From positions 110,007 to 174,006 of the forward strand of contig JADJEK010000011.1 in NCBI GenBank assembly GCA_016709145.1: DNA of 64,000 nt, read 5' to 3'. The notes beneath the pieces were generated by a model, which did not search any database, was not told the DNA's origin, and saw only the letters and a list, made by a program, of their open reading frames with translations. How positions within the stretch are numbered: position 1 is the stretch's first letter; every line of letters begins with the position of its first letter. The position numbers and the translations under genes are program-made. This document shows, in pieces, positions 24,479 to 34,556 of this stretch. The stretch comes from Planctomycetota bacterium. Lineage in GTDB: Bacteria > Planctomycetota > B15-G4 > JADJEK01.

Positions 24479-25954
24479 ATGGCAATGAACGCCACAACCC
24501 GAAATCGATGGGCATTTTACGGCCGTCGATCTGAGCTGGACGCGCTCCGGGAGATCCTGCGCCGCCGCCGGTGGTTCTTCCTCAAGGTGTCCGGGCGCCG
24601 GCGCATCGGGAAGACCAGCCTCGTCCAGCAGGCGCTCACGGCCGAGGGCCGCGACAAGGTCCTCTACATGCAGGTCCCCGACTCGGATCCGGCTGGCGTG
24701 GTGTCCACGGCACGCGACTTCTACGACCTGTTCAAGGTCGACGCGACGCGGCCCACGGACCTCCGGTCGCTCGCCGTCTCGATCGGCGATCTGGCGCGTC
24801 AGGGCTACGTCGTCGCGGTGGACGGGTTCCAGTACTTCCATCGCAAGGCGCTGTTCGAGTTCACCTCGCACCTCCAGTTCGAGGTCGACCAGCTCGCCCG
24901 CGATGCGGCCACGGTCCGCGGCGGCGTGATCGTCCTCGGATCGGTCCACACCGAGATGGCCGCGCTGCTCGAGGACCGCGATGCGCCTCTGTTCGCTCGC
25001 CTGACACACTCGCTGGACGTCCCGCACCTCGACATCGCATCCGTGCTCGAAATCCTGCGTGCCCACGCGGAGCCCGACTCCGAGCGACTCCTGTTCCTCT
25101 GGAACCTCTTCGAGGGCGTGCCGAAGTTCTACCGTGACGCTTTCGAGGAAAACGTACTGGCGTCGGACCGACGCGAACTGTTACGCGAGTTGTTCTTCTC
25201 GAGCTCGTCGCCACTCCGTACCGAGGCCGAGAATTGGTTCTTGCGCGAACTGCGCGGACGTTACGACCTCGTGCTCAAGTATTTGGCTCGCCATCCCGGC
25301 TGCACCAACGGAGAGATCCACGCGCACGCCCGTTCCGTCGAGGCGGACAGCGAGAAGCAGATCGGTGGCTACGTCAAAGTGCTCCGAGAGCGCTACCAAA
25401 TGGTCGAGCAGTTACAGCCGATCTTCGCGAAGAGCACGGCGCGGAACGGTCGCTATTACATCGCCGACAATTTCCTCCGCTCGTGGCTCGCCGCGCTCTC
25501 GGCGCCCACGGCTTCGGTGAACTTCAAGCCCGTCGAGGATCTCCTCCGCGAGGCCGACGGGCGCCTTGCCGACGCCGAAGGACACGGTCTCGAGAAGTTG
25601 GTGGGAACGCTCTACGAGGAGCGTGGCCGCAAGGGGCTGGATGGTTTCCGGCTGACGCAGCGCATTCAAGGCTTCTGGGATCGCGGGGACACCGAGATCG
25701 ATCTCGTCGCCTTGAACGAATACGACCACATCGTTCGACTCGGCTCGTGCAAGCGAACTGCCGAAAGACTCGCGCCGGACTTCGGCCGCTTCGATGAACA
25801 CGTCGCACGCTTCGTCGAGCGCGCCGCGCGCGTGCGTGGATGGCGCGTCGAGAAAGCGGCAATCGCCACGCGCCATACGACGGAGACTCGTCGCGCCGCC
25901 GAGCGAGCCGGCTACATCCCTCAGGATCTCGAAGACCTCACGGCCAATCTGTGA
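24479..25954 (+). CDS. AAA-type ATP-binding protein with C-terminal DUF234-like region
   Basis: A 491-residue protein of the prokaryotic/archaeal ATPase family (ATPase_2). The P-loop is GRRRIGKTSLV near residue 40, and the C-terminal half has the DUF234-type layout, ending in a segment like a PD-(D/E)XK nuclease core (GDTEIDLVALNEYDHIVRLG, then CKRT). The Walker B position reads VVAVDGFQYFH, where relatives have DEFQ, so the usual catalytic Glu is Gly and ATP hydrolysis may be weak. Relatives are common in accessory DNA, with no settled role. The gene sits between the cassette array and the cupin gene and is flanked by two copies of the cupin start. ATG at 24479; 24485 is an alternative. Confidence 0.8.
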   Translation: MAMNATTRNRWAFYGRRSELDALREILRRRRWFFLKVSGRRRIGKTSLVQQALTAEGRDKVLYMQVPDSDPAGVVSTARDFYDLFKVDATRPTDLRSLAVSIGDLARQGYVVAVDGFQYFHRKALFEFTSHLQFEVDQLARDAATVRGGVIVLGSVHTEMAALLEDRDAPLFARLTHSLDVPHLDIASVLEILRAHAEPDSERLLFLWNLFEGVPKFYRDAFEENVLASDRRELLRELFFSSSSPLRTEAENWFLRELRGRYDLVLKYLARHPGCTNGEIHAHARSVEADSEKQIGGYVKVLRERYQMVEQLQPIFAKSTARNGRYYIADNFLRSWLAALSAPTASVNFKPVEDLLREADGRLADAEGHGLEKLVGTLYEERGRKGLDGFRLTQRIQGFWDRGDTEIDLVALNEYDHIVRLGSCKRTAERLAPDFGRFDEHVARFVERAARVRGWRVEKAAIATRHTTETRRAAERAGYIPQDLEDLTANL

Positions 25955-25984
25955 ACAACGCTGAAGTGCCTCGGAGCCCCCGAA

Positions 25985-26362
25985 ATGTCCGAAGTCGTCT
26001 CCCCGAAACCCATCGCAGCCAGTCTCACCGAGCTCTGGTCGCCTCGCGTCGTTGCCGAGCTCGACGATTCGTACGTCAAGGTCGCCAAGGTCCACGGCAC
26101 GCTCGCGTGGCATAGCCACGAGGACGAGGACGAGCTGTTCCACGTCCTCACGGGTTCGCTGACGATCGAGATGGAAGCGAGGACAGTCGTGCTTCGCGAG
26201 GGAGACGTCTTCGTCGTTCCGAAGGGAGTGCGCCACAACCCGATCGCGGAGCACGAGTGCCACATCATGCTCATCGAGAGGAAGACCACGCTCCACACCG
26301 GCACCGAAGTCACGGACAGGACGCGCAGCGTGTCGGAGCAGCTCCGTCCCATCGGAGAGTGA
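25985..26362 (+). CDS. Cupin-domain protein
   Basis: A 125-residue single cupin. The first cupin motif is complete (WHSHEDEDELFHVLTGSLTI, giving His, His, Glu and His for a metal), and the second includes LREGDVFVVPKGVRHNPIA with the fourth-site His. It is a small metal-binding beta-barrel of the Cupin_2 type; the ligand or reaction cannot be told. It starts 30 bases after the ATPase gene. Its first 50 bases are duplicated upstream of that ATPase. Confidence 0.87.
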   Translation: MSEVVSPKPIAASLTELWSPRVVAELDDSYVKVAKVHGTLAWHSHEDEDELFHVLTGSLTIEMEARTVVLREGDVFVVPKGVRHNPIAEHECHIMLIERKTTLHTGTEVTDRTRSVSEQLRPIGE

Positions 26363-26448
26363 CGGCCCCACGATCGGCGACGCCGAACCTTCCCGTCTGC
26401 CCGGGGATCGGCATGATCCCTACGCCCGAACCTCCGGCGTAGCTCCCC

Positions 26449-28029
26449 ATGCGCTTCCTCACGATCACGCTGATCCTGCTCGTCGCCGGCATCGCCGTGC
26501 TGTTCAGCGTGCTGGACGGGGATCGCGTCAGCGTCGCGCCGGACGTCCCGGCCGTCGCGGATTCCGAGCCCGAGCCCATGCCGGCGCCGCTATCGCCCGA
26601 GCCCATCTCGCCGACCCGACGCGAGGCGCCCGGCGAAGGCGAATCGCTCCTGCTGAGCGGACTGCTCGCGCCGAGTCGGAATCGGTCGCTCGAACCAGGC
26701 CTGGCTCGGCGGCGGGTCGATCTGCAGGCCCGCTCGCGCATCGACGGGAGTGATGTGACGGCGGGTGTCGGCTTCGCGGTGACGACGCCGACGCCCGGAC
26801 TCCCCGGTGGGACACTCCTGAGTTTCGACCCCGGGCGTCTGAGCCCTCTCCAACTCACGCTCGGTTCGACGAAAGTCAGCGCGCAGCTCGAGGGCACGGA
26901 GCTGGGGTCCACGACCATCGACATCCCCGCGGGAGACGGCGCGTTCGTGGTGCCGCTCGAGGTCGACGCGATCGGTCCGATCGAGCCGCTGGTCGTCGAC
27001 GCAACCGGGACGCCGGTCGTCGGCGCCTCGATCGTGTTGCGGATCTCCGATGCCGCGCGCACGCGCGAACGCCCGTGGGCCGCCGCGACGGGGCCGACCG
27101 GGCAGTGCTCGATCCCGGCGCTTCGGTTCACGAAGGGCATGACCATCGACGTGGTGGCGACGCACCCGGGATTCGAAGCGGGGGACGCCGTCCGGATCGC
27201 CGACGCCAGCGGAGCGATCGTCCGTCGACCCATCGTGCGGCTCGGAACGACGGTCGGCCAACTCGTGGGCCGAGTCCGCGACCAGAACCACGCGACGGAG
27301 CGCGACCTGATCGTCGTCGCGCGATCGCTCGACGAATCCGCATCGGAACATCGCGCGCACACGAAACCCGACGGCACGTTCCGCGTGTACGGAGTGCGCC
27401 GCGGGCGTTACGCGTTGACCGTGGAGCGTCGCTGCCTCGCGCCCGAGCCGACGCGCGTCGTCATCGTGCCGAGCGCGGACGCGGTCGTCCAAGTCGGTGA
27501 GTTGATCGCGACGCGCGGCACGATCCCGTTGTCGGTCCGCGTCGTCGACGGCGACGGTACGCCGATCGAAACCGGCGAGGTCCTCGTCGAGGGGGTCACG
27601 GTCGGCAGCCTGAAGGCGGAGGGCCGCTGCACGGTCTTCGTCTGCAATTCCGATCCGCCCCGCGTGACGATCCAAGCAAGGCGGGGCGGCAACACGCTCG
27701 TGGTCGAAGCGGGCGACCTCGACCCGGACTACGGTGAGCATCTCATCGTCGTAAGGCCAAGGGGCCTGCGCCTGCTCCTGCGCGACGAGGACGGCTCACC
27801 GATCGAACGCATCACGCTGAGTTTCGTAGCCCGACAAGGCGAGCGAACGATCGAAGGCAAGCGCATGCTGCAAGGCGGCCGCTGCAGCATCGAGGAACCC
27901 AACATGTCCGGCACATGGGAGGTCGACCTGGAACTCGAAGGCTTCGAACCCGTGAAAACCCAGATCACGATCGACGAGATCAAAGGCGCGTCCGATCTCC
28001 AAGACCTCCGCCTCCTCCGCAACCACTGA
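26449..28029 (+). CDS. Membrane-anchored protein with carboxypeptidase-regulatory-like repeats
   Basis: A 526-residue protein with an N-terminal membrane helix (FLTITLILLVAGIAVLFSVL), a Pro/Glu-rich spacer, and then an extracytoplasmic region with repeated beta-sandwich units (PLVVDATGTPVVGASIVLRI, LVGRVRDQNHATERDLIVVA, LSVRVVDGDGTPIETGEVLV, LRLLLRDEDGSPIERITLSF). There is no catalytic motif. The architecture equals that of the protein at 4459-6693, although no sigma factor is adjacent here. A structural or ligand-binding surface role is likely. Confidence 0.75.
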   Translation: MRFLTITLILLVAGIAVLFSVLDGDRVSVAPDVPAVADSEPEPMPAPLSPEPISPTRREAPGEGESLLLSGLLAPSRNRSLEPGLARRRVDLQARSRIDGSDVTAGVGFAVTTPTPGLPGGTLLSFDPGRLSPLQLTLGSTKVSAQLEGTELGSTTIDIPAGDGAFVVPLEVDAIGPIEPLVVDATGTPVVGASIVLRISDAARTRERPWAAATGPTGQCSIPALRFTKGMTIDVVATHPGFEAGDAVRIADASGAIVRRPIVRLGTTVGQLVGRVRDQNHATERDLIVVARSLDESASEHRAHTKPDGTFRVYGVRRGRYALTVERRCLAPEPTRVVIVPSADAVVQVGELIATRGTIPLSVRVVDGDGTPIETGEVLVEGVTVGSLKAEGRCTVFVCNSDPPRVTIQARRGGNTLVVEAGDLDPDYGEHLIVVRPRGLRLLLRDEDGSPIERITLSFVARQGERTIEGKRMLQGGRCSIEEPNMSGTWEVDLELEGFEPVKTQITIDEIKGASDLQDLRLLRNH

Positions 28030-28106
28030 CACACCAAGACGCGAGCTCAGCTCGCGGTACGAAAAGCGAAGTGGCCCAAGTTTCCCGCATCTTGCGTCCT
28101 CCCCCG

Positions 28107-28179
28107 GGAAGGAACGCGAACGCATGACGGGGACTGTCCCCGATGCGGGGACAGTCCCTGAACCCTTCGCGTCCCTTTC
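28107..28179. repeat. Palindromic repeat of the GGGGACTGTCCCC type with extended arms
   Basis: GGGGACTGTCCCC and GGGGACAGTCCC stand back to back around GATGC, and the pairing extends outward (GGAAGGAACGCGAA with CTTCGCGTCCCTTTC). The left 28 bases recur at 35048-35075 with one difference, so this is a longer mobile or dispersed unit than the core alone. Confidence 0.8.
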
Positions 28180-28226
28180 ATCCGTTGCGGGCCTCTCTCC
28201 CCGCACGCAAATCCCCTCGCCCTCAC

Positions 28227-28394
28227 CTAAATCGAAGTTCACGATTCTGTCATGGCTGCGGCCGGCTGCGAACCGCGCAGGCTTCGTCGGATCGACTCTC
28301 CGACTCTTTCCATTGAGTCGCCTCGTCGATCCTCCTCGCCTGCGCGCTTCTCGCTCGGCCTCGCGGCATAACAGAATCGTGAACTTCGATTTAG
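28227..28394. repeat. 168-base long inverted repeat upstream of the ABC operon
   Basis: The outer 24 bases, CTAAATCGAAGTTCACGATT at the left and their complement ending CGATTTAG at the right, are perfect reverse complements. Inner segments (GAACCGCGCAGGC and GCCTGCGCGCTTC, GTCGGATCGACTC and GAGTCGCCTCGTCGATC) also pair imperfectly. The whole unit can fold into one long hairpin. It ends 12 bases before the ATG of the ABC ATPase. It could be a MITE-like non-autonomous element or a structured leader. Confidence 0.85.
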
Positions 28395-28406
28395 ACTCCC
28401 GCCCGC

Positions 28407-29149
<743 letters not shown>

Positions 29150-29153
<4 letters not shown>

Positions 29154-29914
29154 GCGTCGATGCAGCGCGCGCGCCGTCGTTCCTGCGGGGCTCGTTCGTC
29201 ATCGCGATGCGCGAGGCCGGCGCGTACCTCGACGCGCGCATCGCAGCCGTCACGACCTGCGCGTTCGTCGTGCTCGTGAACGCGATCTTCATGAACGAGT
29301 TCTTCCTGAACGGCGTGGTCGGCATGGACGCGTACTTCCGCGTGGTGCCGCTGCTGCTGCCGTTCTTCCTCGCCGCGGTGACGATGCGGCTGTTCGCCGA
29401 AGAGCGCAAGACGCGCACGCTCGAACTGCTGCTGACGCTGCCGGTCGCTCCGGCGCAGGTCGTGCTCGGCAAGTTCGTCGCGGCGTTCCTGTTGGTCGGC
29501 ATGTTCCTGCTCGGCGCATTGCCGATCGTCGTGATGCTGTGCGCGCTCGGCGATCCTGACCTCGGGCTCGTGGTCGGCGGCATGGTCGGCATCGTGCTCG
29601 CGTCGAGCGTGTTGATCGCACTCGGCATGTTCGTGTCGGCGCTCGTCACGGATCAGATCGTGGCGTTCGTCGTCGCGGCCGTGTTCGGCGTGGCGCTCGT
29701 GCTGCTCGGCAACGATGCCGTGGTCGCGGTGTTGGACGGTCTCGCGCCCGCGCTCGCGGTCGGGACTCTGTTGAAGGACTCGGTCGCGCTGTTGCCGCAT
29801 CTCGAAGCCGCCGCGCGCGGCGAGTTGCATCTCGCGGGACTCGTCCACGCGGCGGTGTACTCGACCGTATTCCTGTGGCTGACGACGCGGGCGTTGGAGC
29901 GCGCGCGGGCATGA
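29150..29914 (+). CDS. ABC-2 type permease, GldF-like
   Basis: A 254-residue membrane protein with about six helices (for example AVTTCAFVVLVNAIFMNEFF, VVPLLLPFFLAAVTMRLF, FVAAFLLVGMFLLGALPIVV, GMVGIVLASSVLIALGMFVS and VFGVALVLLGNDAVV). The cytoplasmic coupling motif EERKTRTLELLLTLPV is characteristic of ABC-2 permeases in the GldF group. The start overlaps the ATPase stop (ATGA at 29150), with GAGG upstream. It forms the membrane channel with the ATPase. Confidence 0.9.
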
Positions 29915-32900
29915 GACTCCGCATCCCGCTGCTGATCTCGCTCGCTCTCGGTGTCGCGGTCGCGGCGCTGTGTTCGCGCGTGGCGACGCGGTTCACCGCG
30001 GCGCGCGTCGAAGTCGGACGCGTGCAACGCACGCAGCTCGATCCCGATGTCGTTTTGCGCCTCGCGAAGTTGGACGAGCGCGTGTTCGTGCAGTACTTCG
30101 TGACCGCGCGCGAGCACATGCCGTCGCGGCTGCGCTCGCTCGAAGCCGACGTCGCCGACGTGCTCGAAGCGATGCGCGCGGTGAACCCGCGGCAGTTCGA
30201 CTTCCAGATCGTCGATCCGGCCGGCGACGACGATCTCGTGCGCTTCGCCGCGCGGCGCAAGGTGGCGCCGACGCGCGTGCGCAGCGTGACGAAGGACGCC
30301 GTCACCGAGCAGGAGATCTGGTCGACGCTGACCGTCGCACGCGGGACGCTGCCTCCGGCCGTCGCGAACGGGATCCGCGGTGAGCACGTGCGGCAGCTCG
30401 CGCGCCTCGTGATCGCGCAGCTCGATGGACTCGAGCAACCGCGCGTGCCGCGGTTCGGGCTGATCACGCCGAAGGTCGGCTACGCGAAGCTGCGCGCGAA
30501 GATCGCGGAGAAGGGCGAAGTCGTCGCGCTCGACTCGGACCTCGACCCGGCGCTCGAGCGTTGCGACGCGTTGATCTGGATGGAACCGAAGGCGATCGAC
30601 GCGCCGACCATCGAGCGATTGCGGCACTTCATCGATCGGGGTCGCAGCGCGTTCGTCGCGGGCTCGCGCTGGCGTCATCGAGTCGTCGCGGACGCCAGCG
30701 TCCCGGGCGGCAGCGCGCTCGAACTCGAGGACTCTTCGTTCGGCGTCGACGCGCTCGCGCAGGGGTTCGGGCTGAGTGCCGCGAAGAGTCTGATCCTCGA
30801 TGCGCGCAACGTCGGCGTCGATGCGGCGTCCGGGGCGGCCGGCGAGCCGTATCGCGTGCTCGCGATCGCGCCGAACTTCGACTTCAAGTCGATGAGCGCG
30901 GATCTCGGCGGGCAGGTCGAGTTCGCGACGCCGACGACGTTCACGCCCGATGCGGAGCGGCTCGCCGAACTCGGTTTGGTCGCGGAGCCGCTGATCACCA
31001 CGTCCGAGAACACCTGGACGATCGACGTCGGCGGTCGCTTCGTCGCGACCAGCGCGCTCGGGACGGAAGTGGGCGTTCCGCTCGCGAAGCAACCGCTGCT
31101 GATCCGCGTCGAACCGGTCGAGCCATGGCGCGGATTCCTCGCTCTCGCCGGTGCGGCGACGCCGTTTCGGGACGAGTTCCTCGACGTCGAGCAGCGAGCG
31201 CACCAGCGCTTGGTGCAAGTGATCTGCGAGTCGATGACGACGCAGGAGCGGCTGCTCTACGCCCGCTTGCCGCTCGACACCGCGCAGCCGTTGCCCGAGC
31301 AGTCCGCGTTCGCGCGCACGAGTTGGCGGCTGTTCGCGATCGGATTCGTCCCGCTCGTGCTGGGTCTCGTGCGTCGTCGGCGCGGAGTGGCCGGCGTCGC
31401 GCTCGCGCGCGCGGCACGGTCGACGGGGATCGCGACGCGCTCGATCCTCGGAGTGGCCGCGGCAGCCGCGCTGACGTTGATCGCAGCTCGCATGCTCGGC
31501 GCGATGGACGTCAGTCGCGCGGGCCTACTGCGCTTCGAGCCGCTCACGGCCGCACTGGCGGAACGCGCGAGCGGCGAGGGTCGCCTCCGCGCGACGTGGT
31601 TCGTGTCGTCCGACGCGGCGCTGCCGCCGGAGATGAAGGAACCGATCGGGCGGCTGCGCGGCGCGCTCGATCGATTGCGTGGGGCAGGGGCGCAACTCGA
31701 ACTCGACGTCGTGCATCCCGATGCGCTGACGCAGGACGAGCGCAAGGCGCTCGAACGCGAAGGCGTTCGCGCGCGGCGCGCGACGAGCACGCGCGACGAA
31801 GCGACGACGGTGCGCAGCGTGTTCGCGACGCTGCGCCTCGAAGCGCGGGGACGACGCGAACAACTCGAGTTCGCCACGCCGCGCGCGTGCGAGAACCTCG
31901 AGTTCCGGTTGGCGTTCGCGCTGTGGCGGCTCGAGACCGGCAAGCGCGCGACGCTCGCGGTGGCCTCGGACGTGCCGCGGCTGTCGGGCGCGGAAGCGCA
32001 TCAGTATTTCCAATCGCGTGGCTTGATCCCGCCGAAGGGCATCGACGTCTACGCGGCCGCGCGCGCCGTGCTGGCGGGGCTCGACTTCGACGTCGTGCAC
32101 GTCAACCCGCAGCAGCCGGTGCTGCCGCAGGACGTCGCGGCGATCGTGTGGCTGCAGCCGCGGCGCCCGTGCGAAGCGATGATGGCCGTGCTCGCGCGGC
32201 ACGCGTATCGCGGCGGATCTGCGCTCGTGGCCGCGCAGCATTTCGTCATGCAGGCGCGTCAGTACCGCGGCGCGGACTTCGACTTCGTGTTCTGGCCGCA
32301 GCCGCAATCGCCGGACGTCGACCAGTTCTGGTTCCCCGAGTTCGGGGTGAAGCTGGTGCGCGAAGTCCTGTTCGACGCGCTGCACACGCACGTGCCGTTC
32401 GAGAGCCAGGTCCACGCGTCGGCACGCCGCGAGTTCCGCGCGATCGACCTCGCGGCCCCGTTCAACGTGCGCGTGTTGTCGAGCCCTGGCCCCGAGCTGG
32501 ACGGCACGTTGCGCGGACTCGGCGATTTGCCGTTCCTGTTCTCGAGCTTCTTCGAGTTCGACGGCGCGCAGCTCGCCGCCGCGGGGCTCACCGCGCGCAC
32601 CTTGCTGACGACGTCGGCGCGATCGTGGACCTTCCTGTGGGCCGGCGGTTGGCTCGAGCGCGCGTTGCTCGTCGATCCGCCGCACGACAAGGACGGCAAG
32701 GAGATCGCGATCCGACCGCGCCTACCTCTCGTCGTCGATCTGCGTGGGACGCTCCCGTGGCCGAAGCGCGCGTTCGCATTCGCGCCGGTCGAGATCGGCC
32801 CCGACGGTCAACCGAAGCAAGGCGAAGTCCCCGCGTTCCCCGAGCTCGAACCGGTGGCGGAGAGGAAGCCCGGCCGCATCGTGATGTCTGCGTGCTCGGA

Positions 32901-33159
32901 GCTGTGGAAGGACGACTGGCTGCTCGAGTTGTCGGAGCGGTTCCGCGCCGATCATCTGCTCGAGAACCTCGTCGTCGATCTCGCGCTCGGACCGGAGTTC
33001 ACGGCGTTGGTCGCGAAGCGCCACGTCGCGCAAGCGTTCGCGCCGCCGGACGAGGAGTTCCGCACGCGGCAGCGCGTGTTCGCATTGACATTCCTGCCGG
33101 TGGTCGGGGTCCTGATCGGGATCGCGCGTTGGTTGGCATTGCTGCGGAGGCTCGCGTGA
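29911..33159 (+). CDS. Double-length GldG-like ABC auxiliary protein
   Basis: A 1082-residue protein of the GldG / ABC_transp_aux type. It reads as two GldG-like units in one chain. Each has a membrane helix followed by a large extracytoplasmic domain and ends in a helix: the first spans about residues 4-490 (ISLALGVAVAALCSR to FAIGFVPLVLGLVRRR), the second about 511-1080 (ILGVAAAAALTLIAARML to FALTFLPVVGVLIGIARWLA). Both halves share the start pattern 'V.YFV..R...P' and 'TWFVSSDAALPPEM', then a 'DVVHP.A' segment. Normal GldG is about 500-600 residues. The start overlaps the permease stop and the end overlaps the DUF4340 gene. It probably couples the exporter to the cell surface. Confidence 0.83.
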   Translation: MRLRIPLLISLALGVAVAALCSRVATRFTAARVEVGRVQRTQLDPDVVLRLAKLDERVFVQYFVTAREHMPSRLRSLEADVADVLEAMRAVNPRQFDFQIVDPAGDDDLVRFAARRKVAPTRVRSVTKDAVTEQEIWSTLTVARGTLPPAVANGIRGEHVRQLARLVIAQLDGLEQPRVPRFGLITPKVGYAKLRAKIAEKGEVVALDSDLDPALERCDALIWMEPKAIDAPTIERLRHFIDRGRSAFVAGSRWRHRVVADASVPGGSALELEDSSFGVDALAQGFGLSAAKSLILDARNVGVDAASGAAGEPYRVLAIAPNFDFKSMSADLGGQVEFATPTTFTPDAERLAELGLVAEPLITTSENTWTIDVGGRFVATSALGTEVGVPLAKQPLLIRVEPVEPWRGFLALAGAATPFRDEFLDVEQRAHQRLVQVICESMTTQERLLYARLPLDTAQPLPEQSAFARTSWRLFAIGFVPLVLGLVRRRRGVAGVALARAARSTGIATRSILGVAAAAALTLIAARMLGAMDVSRAGLLRFEPLTAALAERASGEGRLRATWFVSSDAALPPEMKEPIGRLRGALDRLRGAGAQLELDVVHPDALTQDERKALEREGVRARRATSTRDEATTVRSVFATLRLEARGRREQLEFATPRACENLEFRLAFALWRLETGKRATLAVASDVPRLSGAEAHQYFQSRGLIPPKGIDVYAAARAVLAGLDFDVVHVNPQQPVLPQDVAAIVWLQPRRPCEAMMAVLARHAYRGGSALVAAQHFVMQARQYRGADFDFVFWPQPQSPDVDQFWFPEFGVKLVREVLFDALHTHVPFESQVHASARREFRAIDLAAPFNVRVLSSPGPELDGTLRGLGDLPFLFSSFFEFDGAQLAAAGLTARTLLTTSARSWTFLWAGGWLERALLVDPPHDKDGKEIAIRPRLPLVVDLRGTLPWPKRAFAFAPVEIGPDGQPKQGEVPAFPELEPVAERKPGRIVMSACSELWKDDWLLELSERFRADHLLENLVVDLALGPEFTALVAKRHVAQAFAPPDEEFRTRQRVFALTFLPVVGVLIGIARWLALLRRLA

Positions 33160-34190
33160 AGAGCGTCTTGCTGCATGGATTGCTGGCGTTGGCATGCTTC
33201 GGGCTCGTGCGCCTCGATCGCGCGTTGAGCGATGCCGAGGTTTCGCGGCGCGCGACGATGGGGCGCGTCGGGCGCTTGCTCGATGCGGGCGAGCGCACGC
33301 GACTCGTCGACACGCGTTTCGCGATCGTCGAACCCGGCGGCGTGCGCTTCGAGTTCGTGCTGCGAGACGGCTACTGGCGCATTCCCGCGGCGAGCGACGC
33401 GATCGCGAAGGCGTCGGCCGTGAAAGCCGTGCTCGATTCGGTGCGCAGCGTCGAAGGCGTGATCCGCACGCGGGATGCCGACGTCGCGAGCGCGCTCGGA
33501 TTCGCGACTCCGATCGTGTTGGAGCTCGCCGCCGCCGATGGTTCGCCCGTGGTCGCCGTCGAACTCGGTGCGAGCTTCTCCGAGCCCGCGGGGTGCTACG
33601 CCAGACGCGTCGGCACGGACACCGTGTTCCAGCTCGACGAAGATCTGGCGAGCCTCGTGCGCAGGCCAGCCGGCAGCGCGGCGCTGCCGCTCGCGGACGT
33701 CGCGCTGGTGCCCGAGGGCTGGCCGGGTGAAGGCCGGCAGTGGAAGCAGTTGCAGGTCCAGCGCTTCGGCACGCGCTTCGAGTTGACGGTGCGCGAGAAG
33801 AAGATCACCGACGAGGAGATGCGCCAAGGAGTCAGCCCGTTCGAGTGGATCGTCGTGAGCGGCGGGACGACGACGGTCGCCGCGCAGGCGCCGGCGTCGA
33901 TGTACGCGACGTTCGCGTCGCGCGCGCCGTACGCGGCGATCGTCGAGAGAGCCGCGGTCGCCGACGCGATCGCGACGCCGGTCGCGATCGTGCGCCATTT
34001 CGCCGAGCCCGGCGAACCGCTGGAGCTGCGGATCGGCAAGCCGCTCCCGGACGGCCGAGTCCCGGTCGAGAACTCGGCAACGGGCCTGGTGATGCTGGTA
34101 AGCGCGGAAGTCGCGGAACTGCTGGCGCCGAGCGCAGCTCGACTCACGAGCGACACCGATGGCCAGGAGTGGGCGAAGTACCTGAAATGA
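33156..34190 (+). CDS. DUF4340-type protein at the end of the ABC operon
   Basis: A 344-residue protein with one N-terminal hydrophobic segment (VLLHGLLALACFGLVRL) and an extracytoplasmic domain whose layout (RFEFVLRDGYWRIPAASDAI, then VLDSVRSVEGVIRTRDADV, ALGFATPIVLELAAADGS, VFQLDEDLASLV) fits DUF4340, usually encoded beside GldG-type proteins. It starts at GTG 33156, overlapping the previous stop (GTGA), with CGGAGG 5 bases upstream. It is the last gene of the operon and is followed by a cluster of hairpins. Its role in the exporter is not known. Confidence 0.82.
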   Translation: MKSVLLHGLLALACFGLVRLDRALSDAEVSRRATMGRVGRLLDAGERTRLVDTRFAIVEPGGVRFEFVLRDGYWRIPAASDAIAKASAVKAVLDSVRSVEGVIRTRDADVASALGFATPIVLELAAADGSPVVAVELGASFSEPAGCYARRVGTDTVFQLDEDLASLVRRPAGSAALPLADVALVPEGWPGEGRQWKQLQVQRFGTRFELTVREKKITDEEMRQGVSPFEWIVVSGGTTTVAAQAPASMYATFASRAPYAAIVERAAVADAIATPVAIVRHFAEPGEPLELRIGKPLPDGRVPVENSATGLVMLVSAEVAELLAPSAARLTSDTDGQEWAKYLK

Positions 34191-34232
34191 CACTCGGGCC
34201 GTTGGGCCGGATGGTGCTGACCATCCATTCAG

Positions 34233-34329
34233 GCGGGGGAACTCCGTTCCCCCGCACCCCCTTCGCTCGACCGCTCGCGGTCGAGCGACCAAAGGGGGGG
34301 CTTCACAAGCGAGCGAAGCCCCCCTTTGG
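34233..34329. terminator. Triple hairpin cluster after the ABC operon
   Basis: Three strong stems follow the operon: GCGGGGGAA/TTCCCCCGC (34233-34255), GCTCGACCG/CGGTCGAGC (34265-34286) and CCAAAGGGGGGGCTTC with GAAGCCCCCCTTTGG (34289-34329). None has a T-run, so termination is inferred from position. Confidence 0.65.
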
Positions 34330-34369
34330 CAACCCCCGCGCCCTTGGGCCGCTCGCGAGACTTCACGCG

Positions 34370-34556
34370 AAGGGACGTCGGGAACGGGCTCTCGCCGCGG
34401 CCTCTCAAAGCCGCGGGGGTGGCTTGGGCTCCGCGTGGTTGGCGGGCCCTGTCGATCTAACCTCGGGTGCGATTCTCGCGCTGGTTGTAGAGCGGATCGC
34501 CACAGCCGCGGCGGGCAATGAGAGGCCGCGGCGAGAACCCGTTCCCGACGTCCCTT
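34370..34556. repeat. 187-base element bounded by 36-base inverted repeats
   Basis: The left arm 34370-34405 (AAGGGACGTCGGGAACGGG...) and the right arm 34521-34556 are reverse complements with one mismatch, about 115 bases apart. Size and plan are like the element at 28227-28394, though the sequence differs. Confidence 0.8.
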
